Shown here piece after piece: positions 25,097 to 33,135 of a stretch of DNA of 64,000 bases (its first letter is position 1; each line of letters begins with the position of its first letter). Source of the DNA: Streptomyces sp. NBC_00483 (lineage in GTDB: Bacteria > Actinomycetota > Actinomycetes > Streptomycetales > Streptomycetaceae); NCBI RefSeq assembly GCF_036013745.1, contig NZ_CP107880.1, positions 9,176,001 to 9,240,000 on the forward strand, written 5' to 3'. Below the pieces are notes generated by a model. The model ran no database searches. It worked only from the letters and a program-made list of their open reading frames with translations, and had not been told where the DNA came from. The position numbers and the translations under genes are program-made.

Positions 25097-25212
25097 CGGG
25101 GCCCGCGTGGACGTGCCGTCCGTCCCCGGACGCCCTGCGCTCCATGGGCATGCTGATCGAGCAGGCCGCTGTCCGACTGGCTCACTGACTGACCGGCCGT
25201 GTGGGTGCACCC

Positions 25213-25242
25213 GCGCCGGGCGGGGAGCACCCGCCCGGCCGC
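25213..25242. terminator. Hairpin between convergent genes
   Basis: GCCGGGCGGG and CCCGCCCGGC pair perfectly over 10 bases around a GAGCA loop. The methyltransferase (+) and GxGYxYP gene (-) converge here. The 164-base gap holds no other feature that I can see. Confidence 0.75.
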
Positions 25243-25260
25243 GTCGCCGTCGAGGTACTC

Positions 25261-27279
25261 CTACTCGTAGCTGCGGTCGAGGAGTTCGAAGAAGGCGTCG
25301 CCGCGCACGATCTCGAACGGGTCGTCCAGCAGTTTCGCCAGTTCCGCGATGTCGCTCGGCGTCCAGCTCCACGCGTTGATGGCAGCGGCGATGAACATCG
25401 GCTTGTCCGGATCGCGGCCCTCGATGTGGTGCAGCAGCGCGTCCCGGAAGTCGGCGCCCTTGCCCTGCGGGTAGAAGTTGCCGATCACCGGGATTCCGGC
25501 CGGGCGGGCCTGTAGATCGCCGGTCTCCCAGGACTGGATGACACCCCGCAGCGGCGTGTTCTTCCGGAAGGACGCCATGACACTCTCGTCGAATGGCACC
25601 CAGCCGTCGTTGTCCGCGTTGCGCGGGTTGTACGCGTAGACGAGATCCATGCCGGTGCGCCGCAGATAGCGCCCCGTGAGTTCGGTGTACGAGTCCAGCG
25701 CCGCCTTCGGCCACGAGCCCGGATAGGTGTAACCGGCGCCGGACGGGCCGCAGATGAGCAGGTCGTTGTCGGTGGCGGTCTTCTGGTAGTACGCGAGTTG
25801 GGCGGGGCCGATGTCGGCGAGCAGCGGGGTGACGGTCCAGTTCACCGGTACGTCGCCGCGCTTGGGGTCGTCCCAGATGTCGCGCATGCGGCGCTGGCAG
25901 TACTGGATGTTGTCGCCCTCGCCGACGGTGAACGTGACGTACACGCGGTTGCGCAGCTCGGCCTTGGGGCGCTTCGGTACGCGGCCGGAGACCTTCGCGG
26001 GGACACCGGCGTGCACGGTGCCGTTCATGTAGAAGTCGGCGGCGACGACCGGCACTCCGTGCTGCGAGGCGCGGTCCACGCCGCCCCACTCGCCGGCCAC
26101 GTCGTTGGGGAACCATCCGGCGTACGGGGTGGTGGGCGCCAGCTTGGTCAGCACCTCGTCGAGCAGCTTGCCGGTATCTCCGGACGGCGGCAGCCACAGC
26201 ACCATGGCCCGGCTCGCCACCACGTAGTCCCGGAAGTACGGGAAGGGTTCGACGCGGGTGGGTGCGGTGGCGGTCGCGGTCACCAGGTACTGGTTCCAGA
26301 GGTCGACGTCGACGGTCAACTTCCCTGTCCCCGCAGGCGCCTTGAAGTGGTAGACGAAGTAGCCTCCGCCGTCGGCGAAGCGGTTCGCCTTGTCGCCGAG
26401 CGAGGAGTTCAGGCCGTCGAACAGATAGGGTTTTTCGCCGTCCGTGCCGGGCGTGAAGGACGCGAGCTCCTTGCCGTCCACCGTGACCTTGACGGAGCCG
26501 ACCGAGGCGCCCCAGCCGTCGTCGCCGAAGGAGTCCTGGAAACGGAGGTAGACATCGTTGTCGCCGCCCAGTTCGGGGCTGAGGTCGAGCGTGCGCGACT
26601 TCCGGTTGGAGGTGTCCCGGATCCGCTCGCTCTCCCGTGCCACCTCCCGCCACTTGACGCCACTCACACTCACGGTCCGGGTCGGCGGCAGACCGGACAG
26701 CAGCGCGTGGTCGCAGTGCGGGAAGAGCTTGTCGAGCTGCCAGCGGTAGGTGCCCAGGACGTCGTCCGGGTCGAAGCGGCCGCGTAGGTCCACCAGGGTC
26801 TTCAGGCCGTGGTCGCGCGCCTGCTCCGCGGTCGCGGCCACCCCGTTCTTGAGCCCCGCGAGCGTGGTGGCGACGTTCACGGAGTCCGGCACGTCGGGGT
26901 CGACGAGGACGGCGCCGCGCACCCGATCACGGTAACGGCCCACCAGATCAAGGGCGTTGTCGTGCTGGGTGACGGACGCCCCGGTGCTCGACAGCCACCG
27001 CCGGTCGGCCGCGCCGTCGTCGAAGGTGAAGTAGAGGCGGGGGCCTCTGCGGTTCACGGTTCCCTGAAGGGTCGTCAATAGCAGCTGGTCGTAGCCATTC
27101 AGGGCGCCGACGTGCGCGACGTCGAGCCGCGTCGGGCGGCCGAAGGACGGCAACAGGCGGGCGGGTGCGGCGCGTTCGGCTGCGGCCGCTGCCGCCGCCG
27201 GGTTCGGCAGGGAGATCCCGAAGGCCCCGGCGGCCAGGGCCGCTCCGCCGGTCCGCAGGACGGTTCTTCGTGTCACCAT
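25261..27279 (-). CDS. GxGYxYP-domain secreted protein (putative glycoside hydrolase family)
   Basis: 672 residues. A Tat-like signal (TRRTVLRTGGAALAAGAF followed by an alanine-rich stretch) occupies the first ~35 residues. The defining motif appears as GPSGAGYTYPG at about residue 510. A segment at about 220-340 (LDLSPELGGDNDVYLRFQDS) looks like an inserted carbohydrate-binding beta-sandwich. GxGYxYP proteins are predicted exported glycoside hydrolases found in actinobacteria and Bacteroidetes, with no activity that I can name from sequence. It stands alone; the next gene upstream is a Rid/HxlR pair. Confidence 0.82.
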   Translation of the reverse strand: MVTRRTVLRTGGAALAAGAFGISLPNPAAAAAAAERAAPARLLPSFGRPTRLDVAHVGALNGYDQLLLTTLQGTVNRRGPRLYFTFDDGAADRRWLSSTGASVTQHDNALDLVGRYRDRVRGAVLVDPDVPDSVNVATTLAGLKNGVAATAEQARDHGLKTLVDLRGRFDPDDVLGTYRWQLDKLFPHCDHALLSGLPPTRTVSVSGVKWREVARESERIRDTSNRKSRTLDLSPELGGDNDVYLRFQDSFGDDGWGASVGSVKVTVDGKELASFTPGTDGEKPYLFDGLNSSLGDKANRFADGGGYFVYHFKAPAGTGKLTVDVDLWNQYLVTATATAPTRVEPFPYFRDYVVASRAMVLWLPPSGDTGKLLDEVLTKLAPTTPYAGWFPNDVAGEWGGVDRASQHGVPVVAADFYMNGTVHAGVPAKVSGRVPKRPKAELRNRVYVTFTVGEGDNIQYCQRRMRDIWDDPKRGDVPVNWTVTPLLADIGPAQLAYYQKTATDNDLLICGPSGAGYTYPGSWPKAALDSYTELTGRYLRRTGMDLVYAYNPRNADNDGWVPFDESVMASFRKNTPLRGVIQSWETGDLQARPAGIPVIGNFYPQGKGADFRDALLHHIEGRDPDKPMFIAAAINAWSWTPSDIAELAKLLDDPFEIVRGDAFFELLDRSYE

Positions 27280-27400
27280 CGACGTTCACTGCTCCTCGAT
27301 CGGGCCACTCTGACATCGTTGTCGACCGTCGGTGAACGTAACCAGTGGGTGGGGCGTTGTCTATGGGATACGCACATACTTTTGCGGGAGGGTGCGGCTC

Positions 27401-27811
27401 TCAGTCGAGAACCGCCGTCGCCTCGACCTCGACGAGTACGTCGGGTTCGAAGAGGTGGTCGACCCCGATCAGCGAGGCCGGGGGGAGTCGGTCGTCCAGG
27501 CCCAACTCCCCGGCCACCTGGCCGATCCCGGCCATGAACGCATCGATCTTCTCCGGCGCCCACCGCACGACGTAGAACGTCAGCCGCACCACGTCGTCGA
27601 ACGTCGCGCCCGCCCCGGCGAGCCCGGTCGCGGTGTTGCGCAGCGCGTGGGTGACCTGGCCGGCCAGGTCACCCGGTGCGACCTGGGTCCCGTCCGGGGT
27701 GCGGGCGATCTGACCGCTCACGTACACATGGCGCGTGCCGGTCGCGACGGCGACGTGGTGGTAGGGGGTGGGCTGCAACATGCCGGCGGGGGTGAAACGG
27801 TGAACGGACAT
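27401..27811 (-). CDS. RidA/YjgF family protein
   Basis: 136 residues, the normal length for the Rid family. YVSGQIARTPDG and LRNTATGLAGAGATFDDVVRLTFYVV are family segments. The ATG at 27811 is preceded by GAGGAG at six bases; an upstream in-frame ATG lacks a ribosome site. RidA hydrolyses reactive enamine/imine intermediates to ketones plus ammonia, but several subgroups have other or unknown roles. It is divergent from an HxlR regulator, which probably controls it. Confidence 0.85.
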   Translation of the reverse strand: MSVHRFTPAGMLQPTPYHHVAVATGTRHVYVSGQIARTPDGTQVAPGDLAGQVTHALRNTATGLAGAGATFDDVVRLTFYVVRWAPEKIDAFMAGIGQVAGELGLDDRLPPASLIGVDHLFEPDVLVEVEATAVLD

Positions 27812-27831
27812 CAAGGGCTCCTCATGCCTCA

Positions 27832-27870
27832 TTGCTCATGTCTCATGTCTCGAGTTGCTCATGTCTCATG
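27832..27870. repeat. 23-bp near-tandem repeat before ridA
   Basis: TTGCTCATGTCTCATG occurs twice with starts 23 bases apart (27832 and 27855), in the divergent promoter region of the Rid and HxlR genes. Confidence 0.85.
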
Positions 27871-27898
27871 GCTCGCGCCCGGAGTCGAACGACTTGCG

Positions 27899-27915
27899 GG
27901 TATACCTTTGATACC
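27899..27915. promoter_or_regulatory. Inverted repeat GGTAT-N7-ATACC
   Basis: A dyad in the 143-base divergent region between ridA and the hxlR-type gene. Probable operator for the HxlR regulator. Short arms limit confidence. Confidence 0.5.
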
Positions 27916-27954
27916 TGGTGCACGAAGAACACTTCAACGAGACCAGGTTTCGGC

Positions 27955-28323
27955 ATGGATACCGCCCCCACCCCGGACAGCGAACTCCGCGTCACCGCCC
28001 CGCACCGGGAACTCCTCGACCAGGTGCTGGACAAGTGGTCGCTGAGCGTCCTCAACGAACTCTGCGAACGGCCCAGCCGGTTCAACGAACTGCGCCGCGC
28101 CATCCCCGCGGTGACACAGAAATCGCTCACCGCCACCCTTCGTCGGCTCGAGCGCAACGGCATCATCGAGCGCGAGCTGCTCAGCTCCCGCCCGGTCGCC
28201 GTCGAGTACCGGATCACACCCCTCGGCAAGACACTCCGTCGCCCGGTCGACGTACTGCTGGACTGGGCCAGGACCCATATGCCCGAGATCGAACGCGCAC
28301 GCCGGACCTTCGACACCGAGTGA
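27955..28323 (+). CDS. HxlR family transcriptional regulator
   Basis: 122 residues. The whole protein is an HxlR winged helix: LLDQVLDKWSLSVLNELCERPSRFNELRRAIPAVTQKSLTATLRRLERNGIIER and the wing VEYRITPLGKTL. The conserved N-terminal redox cysteine of some members (YodB, HypR) is absent, so it is more likely ligand-binding. It is divergent from the Rid gene with a GGTAT/ATACC dyad between. ATG start at 27955. Confidence 0.87.
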   Translation: MDTAPTPDSELRVTAPHRELLDQVLDKWSLSVLNELCERPSRFNELRRAIPAVTQKSLTATLRRLERNGIIERELLSSRPVAVEYRITPLGKTLRRPVDVLLDWARTHMPEIERARRTFDTE

Positions 28324-28466
28324 GTCGGCGGTCGGCGGGCCCAAGTCCTTTGCTCGATTCGCTCGTTGATCGTGCGTACACATCAAGGGAGTCACGGGAT
28401 CAACCGGTTGTCTGCACACCGTCTTCACGCAGGTCAGGCCTGTTACCCGGTTATGACATGGCGATC

Positions 28467-28497
28467 TTGACGTAAAGGGCCTGTGGGCAAGTAGGTT
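28467..28497 (+). promoter_or_regulatory. Candidate promoter of the D,D-carboxypeptidase gene
   Basis: TTGACG (28467-28472) and TAGGTT (28492-28497) are 19 bases apart, similar to housekeeping-sigma promoters of Streptomyces. They sit in a 235-base gap that otherwise holds nothing I can identify. The start site would fall near 28504. Confidence 0.5.
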
Positions 28498-28558
28498 CGT
28501 GATGCAACGATTTACCATGACGAACCGGCGGTCACCCGCCGGAAGGAGGGGGCGTTCC

Positions 28559-29518
28559 ATGGGTTCCCATGCCCGACCCAATCGGCTGCACAAGACCGGC
28601 GCGAGATTTGCGACGGTCGCGCTCTTCGGAGCCGTCCTGCCGATCACCGCCGGCGGCATCGCCCAGGCGGCCACGCCGGCCGCCACGCACTCCGCCGAGC
28701 AGAACGAGGGCACGCCGGCCGCGGACACCCAGGACGTCCCTGACATCGCGGCCGACCACGCCTACCTCCTGGACGCCCGTGACGGCAGCCAGGAGCGCGA
28801 GATGTGGGCCGGGGCCAAGGCCGACGAGAGTGTGTCGATGGCCAGCACGACGAAGATCATGACGGCCGTGGTCGTGCTCAAGCACCCGGAGTGGCTCGAC
28901 CGGCAGGTCACGGTCAAGCAGGAGTACCGGGACTACGTCCAGGCGAACGGCGCGAGCACGGCCGACCTCCAGACCGGCGACAAGCTGACCGTCCGCCAGC
29001 TGCTGCACGCCATGCTGATCCCCTCCGGCGGAGACGCCGCCATGGCCCTCGCCGACAACTACGGCGTCGGGTCCACCACGGAGGCGCGCATCGCCGACTT
29101 CGAGCGCCAAATGAACGCCGAGGCCGCGCAGCTGGGCATGACCGGCACCCACTTCGACTCGTTCGACGGCATCTCGCACGGCGACAACCGCAGCACCGCC
29201 CGCGATCTCGCCAAGCTCGGCCAGCGCGCCATGCTCCAGCCGGTCTTCGCCGACGTGGTGAAGCAGAAGAAGTACGAGGCCGAGGCCCCGGCGGCCAACG
29301 GCCACACCCGGTACTACACCTGGGAAAACACCAACGACCTGCTCGGCACCTACGACGGCGCCCTGGGCATCAAGACCGGCAGCGGCGAAGAGGCCGGCTA
29401 CTCCCTCGTCTTCGCCGCGAAGCGCGACAACCGCACCCTGGTCGGCGCGATCATCGGCGCCGACAAGGAGGTCTTCGGCGACGCCACGAAGGTGCTCGAC
29501 TGGGGCTTCGCGCACTGA
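28559..29518 (+). CDS. D-alanyl-D-alanine carboxypeptidase (peptidase S11)
   Basis: 319 residues from the ATG at 28559, which follows AGGAGG at nine bases; GTG 28499 and ATG 28502 are alternative starts. A Sec-type signal peptide occupies residues 1-37 (ending GGIAQA). The penicillin-binding motifs are SxxK = Ser96-Thr-Thr-Lys99, a variant SxN = SGG (156-158), and KTG in GIKTGSGEEAG. The variant second motif is common in actinobacterial S11 enzymes. It trims the terminal D-Ala of peptidoglycan stem peptides outside the membrane. No C-terminal membrane anchor is visible, so the protein may be soluble or secreted. Confidence 0.87.
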   Translation: MGSHARPNRLHKTGARFATVALFGAVLPITAGGIAQAATPAATHSAEQNEGTPAADTQDVPDIAADHAYLLDARDGSQEREMWAGAKADESVSMASTTKIMTAVVVLKHPEWLDRQVTVKQEYRDYVQANGASTADLQTGDKLTVRQLLHAMLIPSGGDAAMALADNYGVGSTTEARIADFERQMNAEAAQLGMTGTHFDSFDGISHGDNRSTARDLAKLGQRAMLQPVFADVVKQKKYEAEAPAANGHTRYYTWENTNDLLGTYDGALGIKTGSGEEAGYSLVFAAKRDNRTLVGAIIGADKEVFGDATKVLDWGFAH

Positions 29519-29550
29519 CGGGACCATCCGTCACACCGTGCGAAGGCGTC

Positions 29551-29588
29551 GAAGGCCCGCTGAAACCCCGAGGGTTCAGCGGGCCTTC
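29551..29588. terminator. Bidirectional terminator
   Basis: GAAGGCCCGCTGAA pairs perfectly with TTCAGCGGGCCTTC around a ten-base loop, between the convergent carboxypeptidase and PTS genes. Confidence 0.88.
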
Positions 29589-29609
29589 GGCGATTCCGGA
29601 GAGTGTCGG

Positions 29610-31184
29610 TCAGTCCTCAGGCGGAGGCGGCGGCACCGGGGCACCCGCCGGAGGTGCGATCTTCGAGTACGTGCGGGAGACCGAGGTCCCGCCGCCCGCG
29701 GAGTCGTCGTGCTGCTCCGGGCGGTCCTCCGGCGGCAACAGCGCGGCGCGCTTGGCGCCCGGGTCCCAGCCGGTGTCCACGACCCGCTTCTGCCATGTGA
29801 TGGCCCCGGCCAGGATCACCAGGCCGACGACGAGCATGAGGATCACGCCCGCGACATCACCCGCCTTGGCGACGTTGCCGAGGATCAGGCCGAGCCAGCC
29901 GAAGTCGGCGTCGCCGAACGTGGTGTTGGCCGAGCCGAACGAGCCGAGGACGCCCAGCAGGAACGCGGGCAGGAACGTGATCAGCACACCGTTGAGGAAC
30001 GAGCCGAGCGCCGCCCCGCGCCGCCCGCCCGTCGCGTTGCCGAAGACACCCGCCGCGCCACCGGTGAAGAAGTGCGGGACGAGCCCCGGCAGCACGAGGG
30101 CCGTGCCGAACGCGGGCTTGAACACACCGACGAGCAGCCCGAGGCTGACAAGGCCGCCGACGAACGAGCAGATGAAGCCGACGAGCACGGCGTTCTGGGC
30201 GTAGGGGAAGACGATCGGGGCGTCCAGGGCGGGGATGGCGCCGGGCACGACCTTCTGCGCGATGCCCTGGAAGGCGGGGACCAGCTCGCCGAGGATCGTG
30301 CGGACACCGAACAGGATGACGGCGACGGCGATGCCGAACTGGAGACCCTGATTGACCGATGACATCAGGTAGTTGCCGACACCGGTGGAGGCCGTGCCGC
30401 CGTCCGTCGCGAACGCCTTGAACGCCTCCGTCTTCCCGACCTTCGCGAGGAAGACGATGGCCATGATCATGTAGATGAGCAGCATCGACAGGGCGGTGGC
30501 CACCATCGAGTCACGCAGGAAGCGCAGGCCCTCGGGCAGGTTCATCTCCTCCGTCGAGCGGCTCTTCTTGCCGACGGCCTGACCGGTGGCACCGGAGAGG
30601 ATGTACCCGGCGGTCCCGAAGTGCCCCACGGCGACGGTGTTGTTGCCGGTGACGCGCTTGGTCCAGGGATGGGCGAAGGCGGGCATCGCGACGAGCATGA
30701 TGCCGAGGAGCACCGCGCCTGCGACGACCACGACCCATGAGGTGACGCCCGCGGTGGCCATCACCATCGTCAACAGCGTTGCCATGAACAGCATGTGATG
30801 GCCGGTCAGGAATACGTACGAGAGCGGGGTGAAGCGGGCGAGCAGCAGGCTGACGAGGAAGCCGAGGATCATCAGCCACGCCACGCGCGAGCCGTACTCG
30901 GCCTGCGCGATGCCGACGATTGCCTCGTTGGTGGGGATCACACCGTGCGAACCGGTGGCGCCGGTGATCATCGTGCCGAGCGGGGCGAGCGAGTTGGTGA
31001 CCAGGGTCGCGCCCGCGCCGATCAGCAGAAAGCCGAGGGTCGCCTTGATGGCTCCGCCGATGACCTGGCCCGCGGTCTTCTTCAGGGCGATGAGGCCGAC
31101 GGCCGTGATGATGCCGATGAGATAGGCGGGGACGCTGAGGATCTCGTTGACGATGAATTTCGCGATGTCCACAAGGGAGTGCAT
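29610..31184 (-). CDS. ulaA: PTS ascorbate-type permease subunit IIC
   Basis: 524 residues with about 11-12 hydrophobic segments. FIVNEILSVPAYLIGIITAVGLIALKK at the N-terminus, the central VGHFGTAGYILSGATGQAVGKKSRSTEEMNLPEGLRFLRDS stretch and the VPHFFTGGAAGVFGNATGGRRGA segment are typical of UlaA/SgaT. The C-terminal ~50 residues are a hydrophilic Pro-rich tail longer than in enterobacteria. It should import L-ascorbate or a related sugar acid together with the IIA-IIB protein encoded upstream. No lactonase or decarboxylase gene is adjacent, so the downstream path is elsewhere. Substrate is inferred from the family. Confidence 0.85.
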   Translation of the reverse strand: MHSLVDIAKFIVNEILSVPAYLIGIITAVGLIALKKTAGQVIGGAIKATLGFLLIGAGATLVTNSLAPLGTMITGATGSHGVIPTNEAIVGIAQAEYGSRVAWLMILGFLVSLLLARFTPLSYVFLTGHHMLFMATLLTMVMATAGVTSWVVVVAGAVLLGIMLVAMPAFAHPWTKRVTGNNTVAVGHFGTAGYILSGATGQAVGKKSRSTEEMNLPEGLRFLRDSMVATALSMLLIYMIMAIVFLAKVGKTEAFKAFATDGGTASTGVGNYLMSSVNQGLQFGIAVAVILFGVRTILGELVPAFQGIAQKVVPGAIPALDAPIVFPYAQNAVLVGFICSFVGGLVSLGLLVGVFKPAFGTALVLPGLVPHFFTGGAAGVFGNATGGRRGAALGSFLNGVLITFLPAFLLGVLGSFGSANTTFGDADFGWLGLILGNVAKAGDVAGVILMLVVGLVILAGAITWQKRVVDTGWDPGAKRAALLPPEDRPEQHDDSAGGGTSVSRTYSKIAPPAGAPVPPPPPED

Positions 31185-31222
31185 GCGGGACTCCTGGGGA
31201 GGGGAGCGGTGGGAGCGGGGGA

Positions 31223-32065
31223 TCAGACGTCGTAGAGGTCGCGCATCGCCGCGTCCACCTCCTTGGTGCTGGTGAAGTCCTCGATCACCCGCACCGGCAC
31301 CCCTACGTCGCCGAGCGTCCGCGCGATCTCCCGCGACGTCATGATGGCCACCGCCTCGGACGCCTTGCCCTTCGCGGAGATGGTGTCGGTCGCCTCGGTG
31401 GTGATGTACCGGCCCCACTTCCAGCGGTCGAGCACCTTGTCCAGCGTCGACTTGAGGAAGAGGCTCGTGCCGACGCCGTTGCCGCACACGGTCAGGATCT
31501 TGTGCATGCCGTGGGCGGAGCCCTTGGCGGCGGGCCGTTCGGGGGCGGCGTCGGACGGTCTCGGCGCCGCTGCCGGTGCTGCTGCCGAATCTGACTCCGA
31601 CTCCGGCTCCGGCGTCGTGTCCCCTACAAGGATCTGCCGCAGGGCCTCCGGTGTCGGGGCGTGGTCGAGGGCCGCGGAGGTGTCCGGGTCGGCGAGCAGG
31701 CGGGCGAGGGCGCCCATCGCCTGGGTGTGTGCCCCGGCGTCCGCGGCGGCGAGCGCTACCACGAGGTGGACCGGGTCGTTCGTCTCGTGCCCGAAGTTCA
31801 CCGGCGTCGAGAGCCGGACCCATGACATGCCCGTACGCCGGACGGCGGGGGAGGGCCGGGCGTGCGCGAAGGCGAAGCCGGGCGCGATGACGATGTAGGG
31901 GCCGTTCTCCTCGACGTTGCGGAGCATCTCCTCGGTGTAGGTGTCCGTGCTGACATCCGTGGAGACGAGCAGGTCACCGGCGGTGCGCACGGCGGACTGC
32001 CAGTCGGGGGCGGCCACGTCGAGGCGGATGGCCTCGACGGGGATCAGGTCGCTCAGTTCACTCAT
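31223..32065 (-). CDS. Fused PTS IIA-IIB protein, ascorbate family
   Basis: 280 residues. N-terminal IIA domain (mannitol/fructose type) with the phospho-accepting His68 in GFAFAHARPS; an Ala/Pro/Ser-rich linker at about 152-185; C-terminal IIB domain (SgaB/lactose type) with Cys194 in LTVCGNGVGTS. In enterobacteria UlaC and UlaB are separate proteins, so this is a fusion. Phosphate would pass from HPr to His68, then Cys194, then to the sugar at the IIC encoded 38 bases downstream. ATG start at 32065. Confidence 0.87.
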   Translation of the reverse strand: MSELSDLIPVEAIRLDVAAPDWQSAVRTAGDLLVSTDVSTDTYTEEMLRNVEENGPYIVIAPGFAFAHARPSPAVRRTGMSWVRLSTPVNFGHETNDPVHLVVALAAADAGAHTQAMGALARLLADPDTSAALDHAPTPEALRQILVGDTTPEPESESDSAAAPAAAPRPSDAAPERPAAKGSAHGMHKILTVCGNGVGTSLFLKSTLDKVLDRWKWGRYITTEATDTISAKGKASEAVAIMTSREIARTLGDVGVPVRVIEDFTSTKEVDAAMRDLYDV

Positions 32066-32123
32066 ACGAGCAGTGGTCCCGAGCGGCGGTCCCGTGTCAG
32101 CGCGACACGCCGGGTGAAGACAC

Positions 32124-32159
32124 CTTCGTTATGAGGTTCCTCTTCGTTATGAGGTTTCT
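32124..32159. repeat. 18-bp tandem duplication
   Basis: Two adjacent copies of CTTCGTTATGAGGTTCCT, the second differing at one base, in the region upstream of the PTS genes. The promoter of the PTS operon may overlap it. Confidence 0.9.
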
Positions 32160-32183
32160 CCGGGGAGGTGTGCGCACACGCGG

Positions 32184-32211
32184 AGGCGGCCCCGCCGAAG
32201 CGGGGCCGCCT
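32184..32211. terminator. Strong GC hairpin terminator
   Basis: AGGCGGCCCCGC and GCGGGGCCGCCT pair perfectly over 12 bases around a CGAA tetraloop. It lies just downstream (minus-strand sense) of the small secreted protein gene. Confidence 0.88.
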
Positions 32212-32213
32212 AC

Positions 32214-32255
32214 GTCATGCGTCATGCGTCATGCGTCATGCGTCATGCGTTACGC
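32214..32255. repeat. Heptanucleotide microsatellite (GTCATGC)
   Basis: Five perfect copies of GTCATGC and one variant GTTACGC directly beside the terminator at 32184-32211. Non-coding. The seven-base unit would change any frame, so variation here should be neutral for proteins. Confidence 0.95.
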
Positions 32256-32280
32256 GAAGGAGCGGAGCCCCCAGGTGCCA

Positions 32281-32535
32281 TCAGCGACCGGCGTAGTCGT
32301 GGTAGTGGGAGTGCTTCTTCCAGGCGCCGACGTTGTGGTGGGCGGCCAGCGAGTTGGAGACGGTGACCCCGTTGCGTCCGCCGACGTTGACGAACTCCTG
32401 GCCGGCGATCCCGGCGTGGTCGTACACGTGGCTGCTGTCGTGGCGGCTGTGGTCCACGTCGGCGACGGCGGGGCCGGCGGCCAGGAACCCGGCCACCGAG
32501 GCGACGGCGACAGCGGCTGCGATGCGACGCACCAT
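32281..32535 (-). CDS. Small secreted protein of unknown function
   Basis: 84 residues. A clear Sec signal peptide (MVRRIAAAVAVASVAGFLAA, cleaved after GPAVA at about 25) precedes a 59-residue His-rich mature part (HSRHDSSHVYDHAG, AAHHNVGAWKKHSHYHDYAG) without cysteines. AAGGAGAA lies six bases before the ATG at 32535. The histidines could bind metal, but no known domain is recognised. It is followed by a strong terminator, so it is monocistronic. Confidence 0.78.
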   Translation of the reverse strand: MVRRIAAAVAVASVAGFLAAGPAVADVDHSRHDSSHVYDHAGIAGQEFVNVGGRNGVTVSNSLAAHHNVGAWKKHSHYHDYAGR

Positions 32536-32691
32536 GAACTTCTCCTTCTGAGAGGGATCAAGCGATCACTTAAAAGATCAGCAGACCGCCGGTGGGTGCG
32601 CACCTCGGGGCGTCCACAGGACACCCGCGTGCAGCAACGCGTTCCCCTGCTCGGCCCCATGATCGGCGTGCCGGGTCGACCTGGAGGCCTC

Positions 32692-33042
32692 TCAGGCCTT
32701 CTGTCCGTCGGGTCGGTGGACCGAGCGGACCCGCGCAAAGGTCGGGTCGAAGGCCTCGGCGATCGCTGCCGCCTCGGCGATGTGCTCGCGGACGTCGGGG
32801 CGTCGCATGGCCTCCTGGTACTGCTGCTCGCTGTTCCACTGCGCGTAGTTGACGACGCGGCGGCCGTCGAGGCTGATGTGGAGGTTCGCGGAGACGAAGC
32901 CGGGCACGGCCAGGAAGACGTCGCGGGTGGCCCGGTCGAGGGTGTCGGCGAGCTCGATCTGCCGTTCCGGCGGGACGGTGAAGACGTTCACCAGCGTGAT
33001 CAGGTCGGCGTCGGCGGAGATGGTCGTGGTGGGACTGCTCAT
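32692..33042 (-). CDS. Antibiotic biosynthesis monooxygenase (ABM) family protein
   Basis: 116 residues forming one ABM ferredoxin-like domain: LITLVNVFTVPPERQIELADTLD, VPGFVSANLHISLDGRRVVNYAQWNSEQQYQEAM. Members are cofactor-free monooxygenases or heme-degrading or sensing proteins. It is divergent from a MarR regulator with two matching dyads between, so it is probably MarR-repressed and inducible by a small molecule, perhaps a quinone or phenolic. Confidence 0.85.
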   Translation of the reverse strand: MSSPTTTISADADLITLVNVFTVPPERQIELADTLDRATRDVFLAVPGFVSANLHISLDGRRVVNYAQWNSEQQYQEAMRRPDVREHIAEAAAIAEAFDPTFARVRSVHRPDGQKA

Positions 33043-33073
33043 GGTCGGCGCCTCCGGCGGTAGCGTGCATCCA

Positions 33074-33091
33074 ATGTCAGGACTTTGACAT
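33074..33091. promoter_or_regulatory. MarR operator 1 (ATGTCA-N6-TGACAT)
   Basis: A perfect 6-base-arm dyad, 32 bases upstream of the monooxygenase start on the minus strand. Identical arms recur at 33118-33135. Confidence 0.8.
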
Positions 33092-33117
33092 CACGAACGT
33101 AGGTGTGCCGCTCGTGT

Positions 33118-33135
33118 ATGTCAAACTACTGACAT
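33118..33135. promoter_or_regulatory. MarR operator 2, overlapping the marR start codon
   Basis: ATGTCA-N6-TGACAT with the last two bases inside the ATG at 33134. Bound protein would block initiation as well as transcription, implying tight autorepression. Centre-to-centre distance to operator 1 is 44 bases. Confidence 0.82.
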
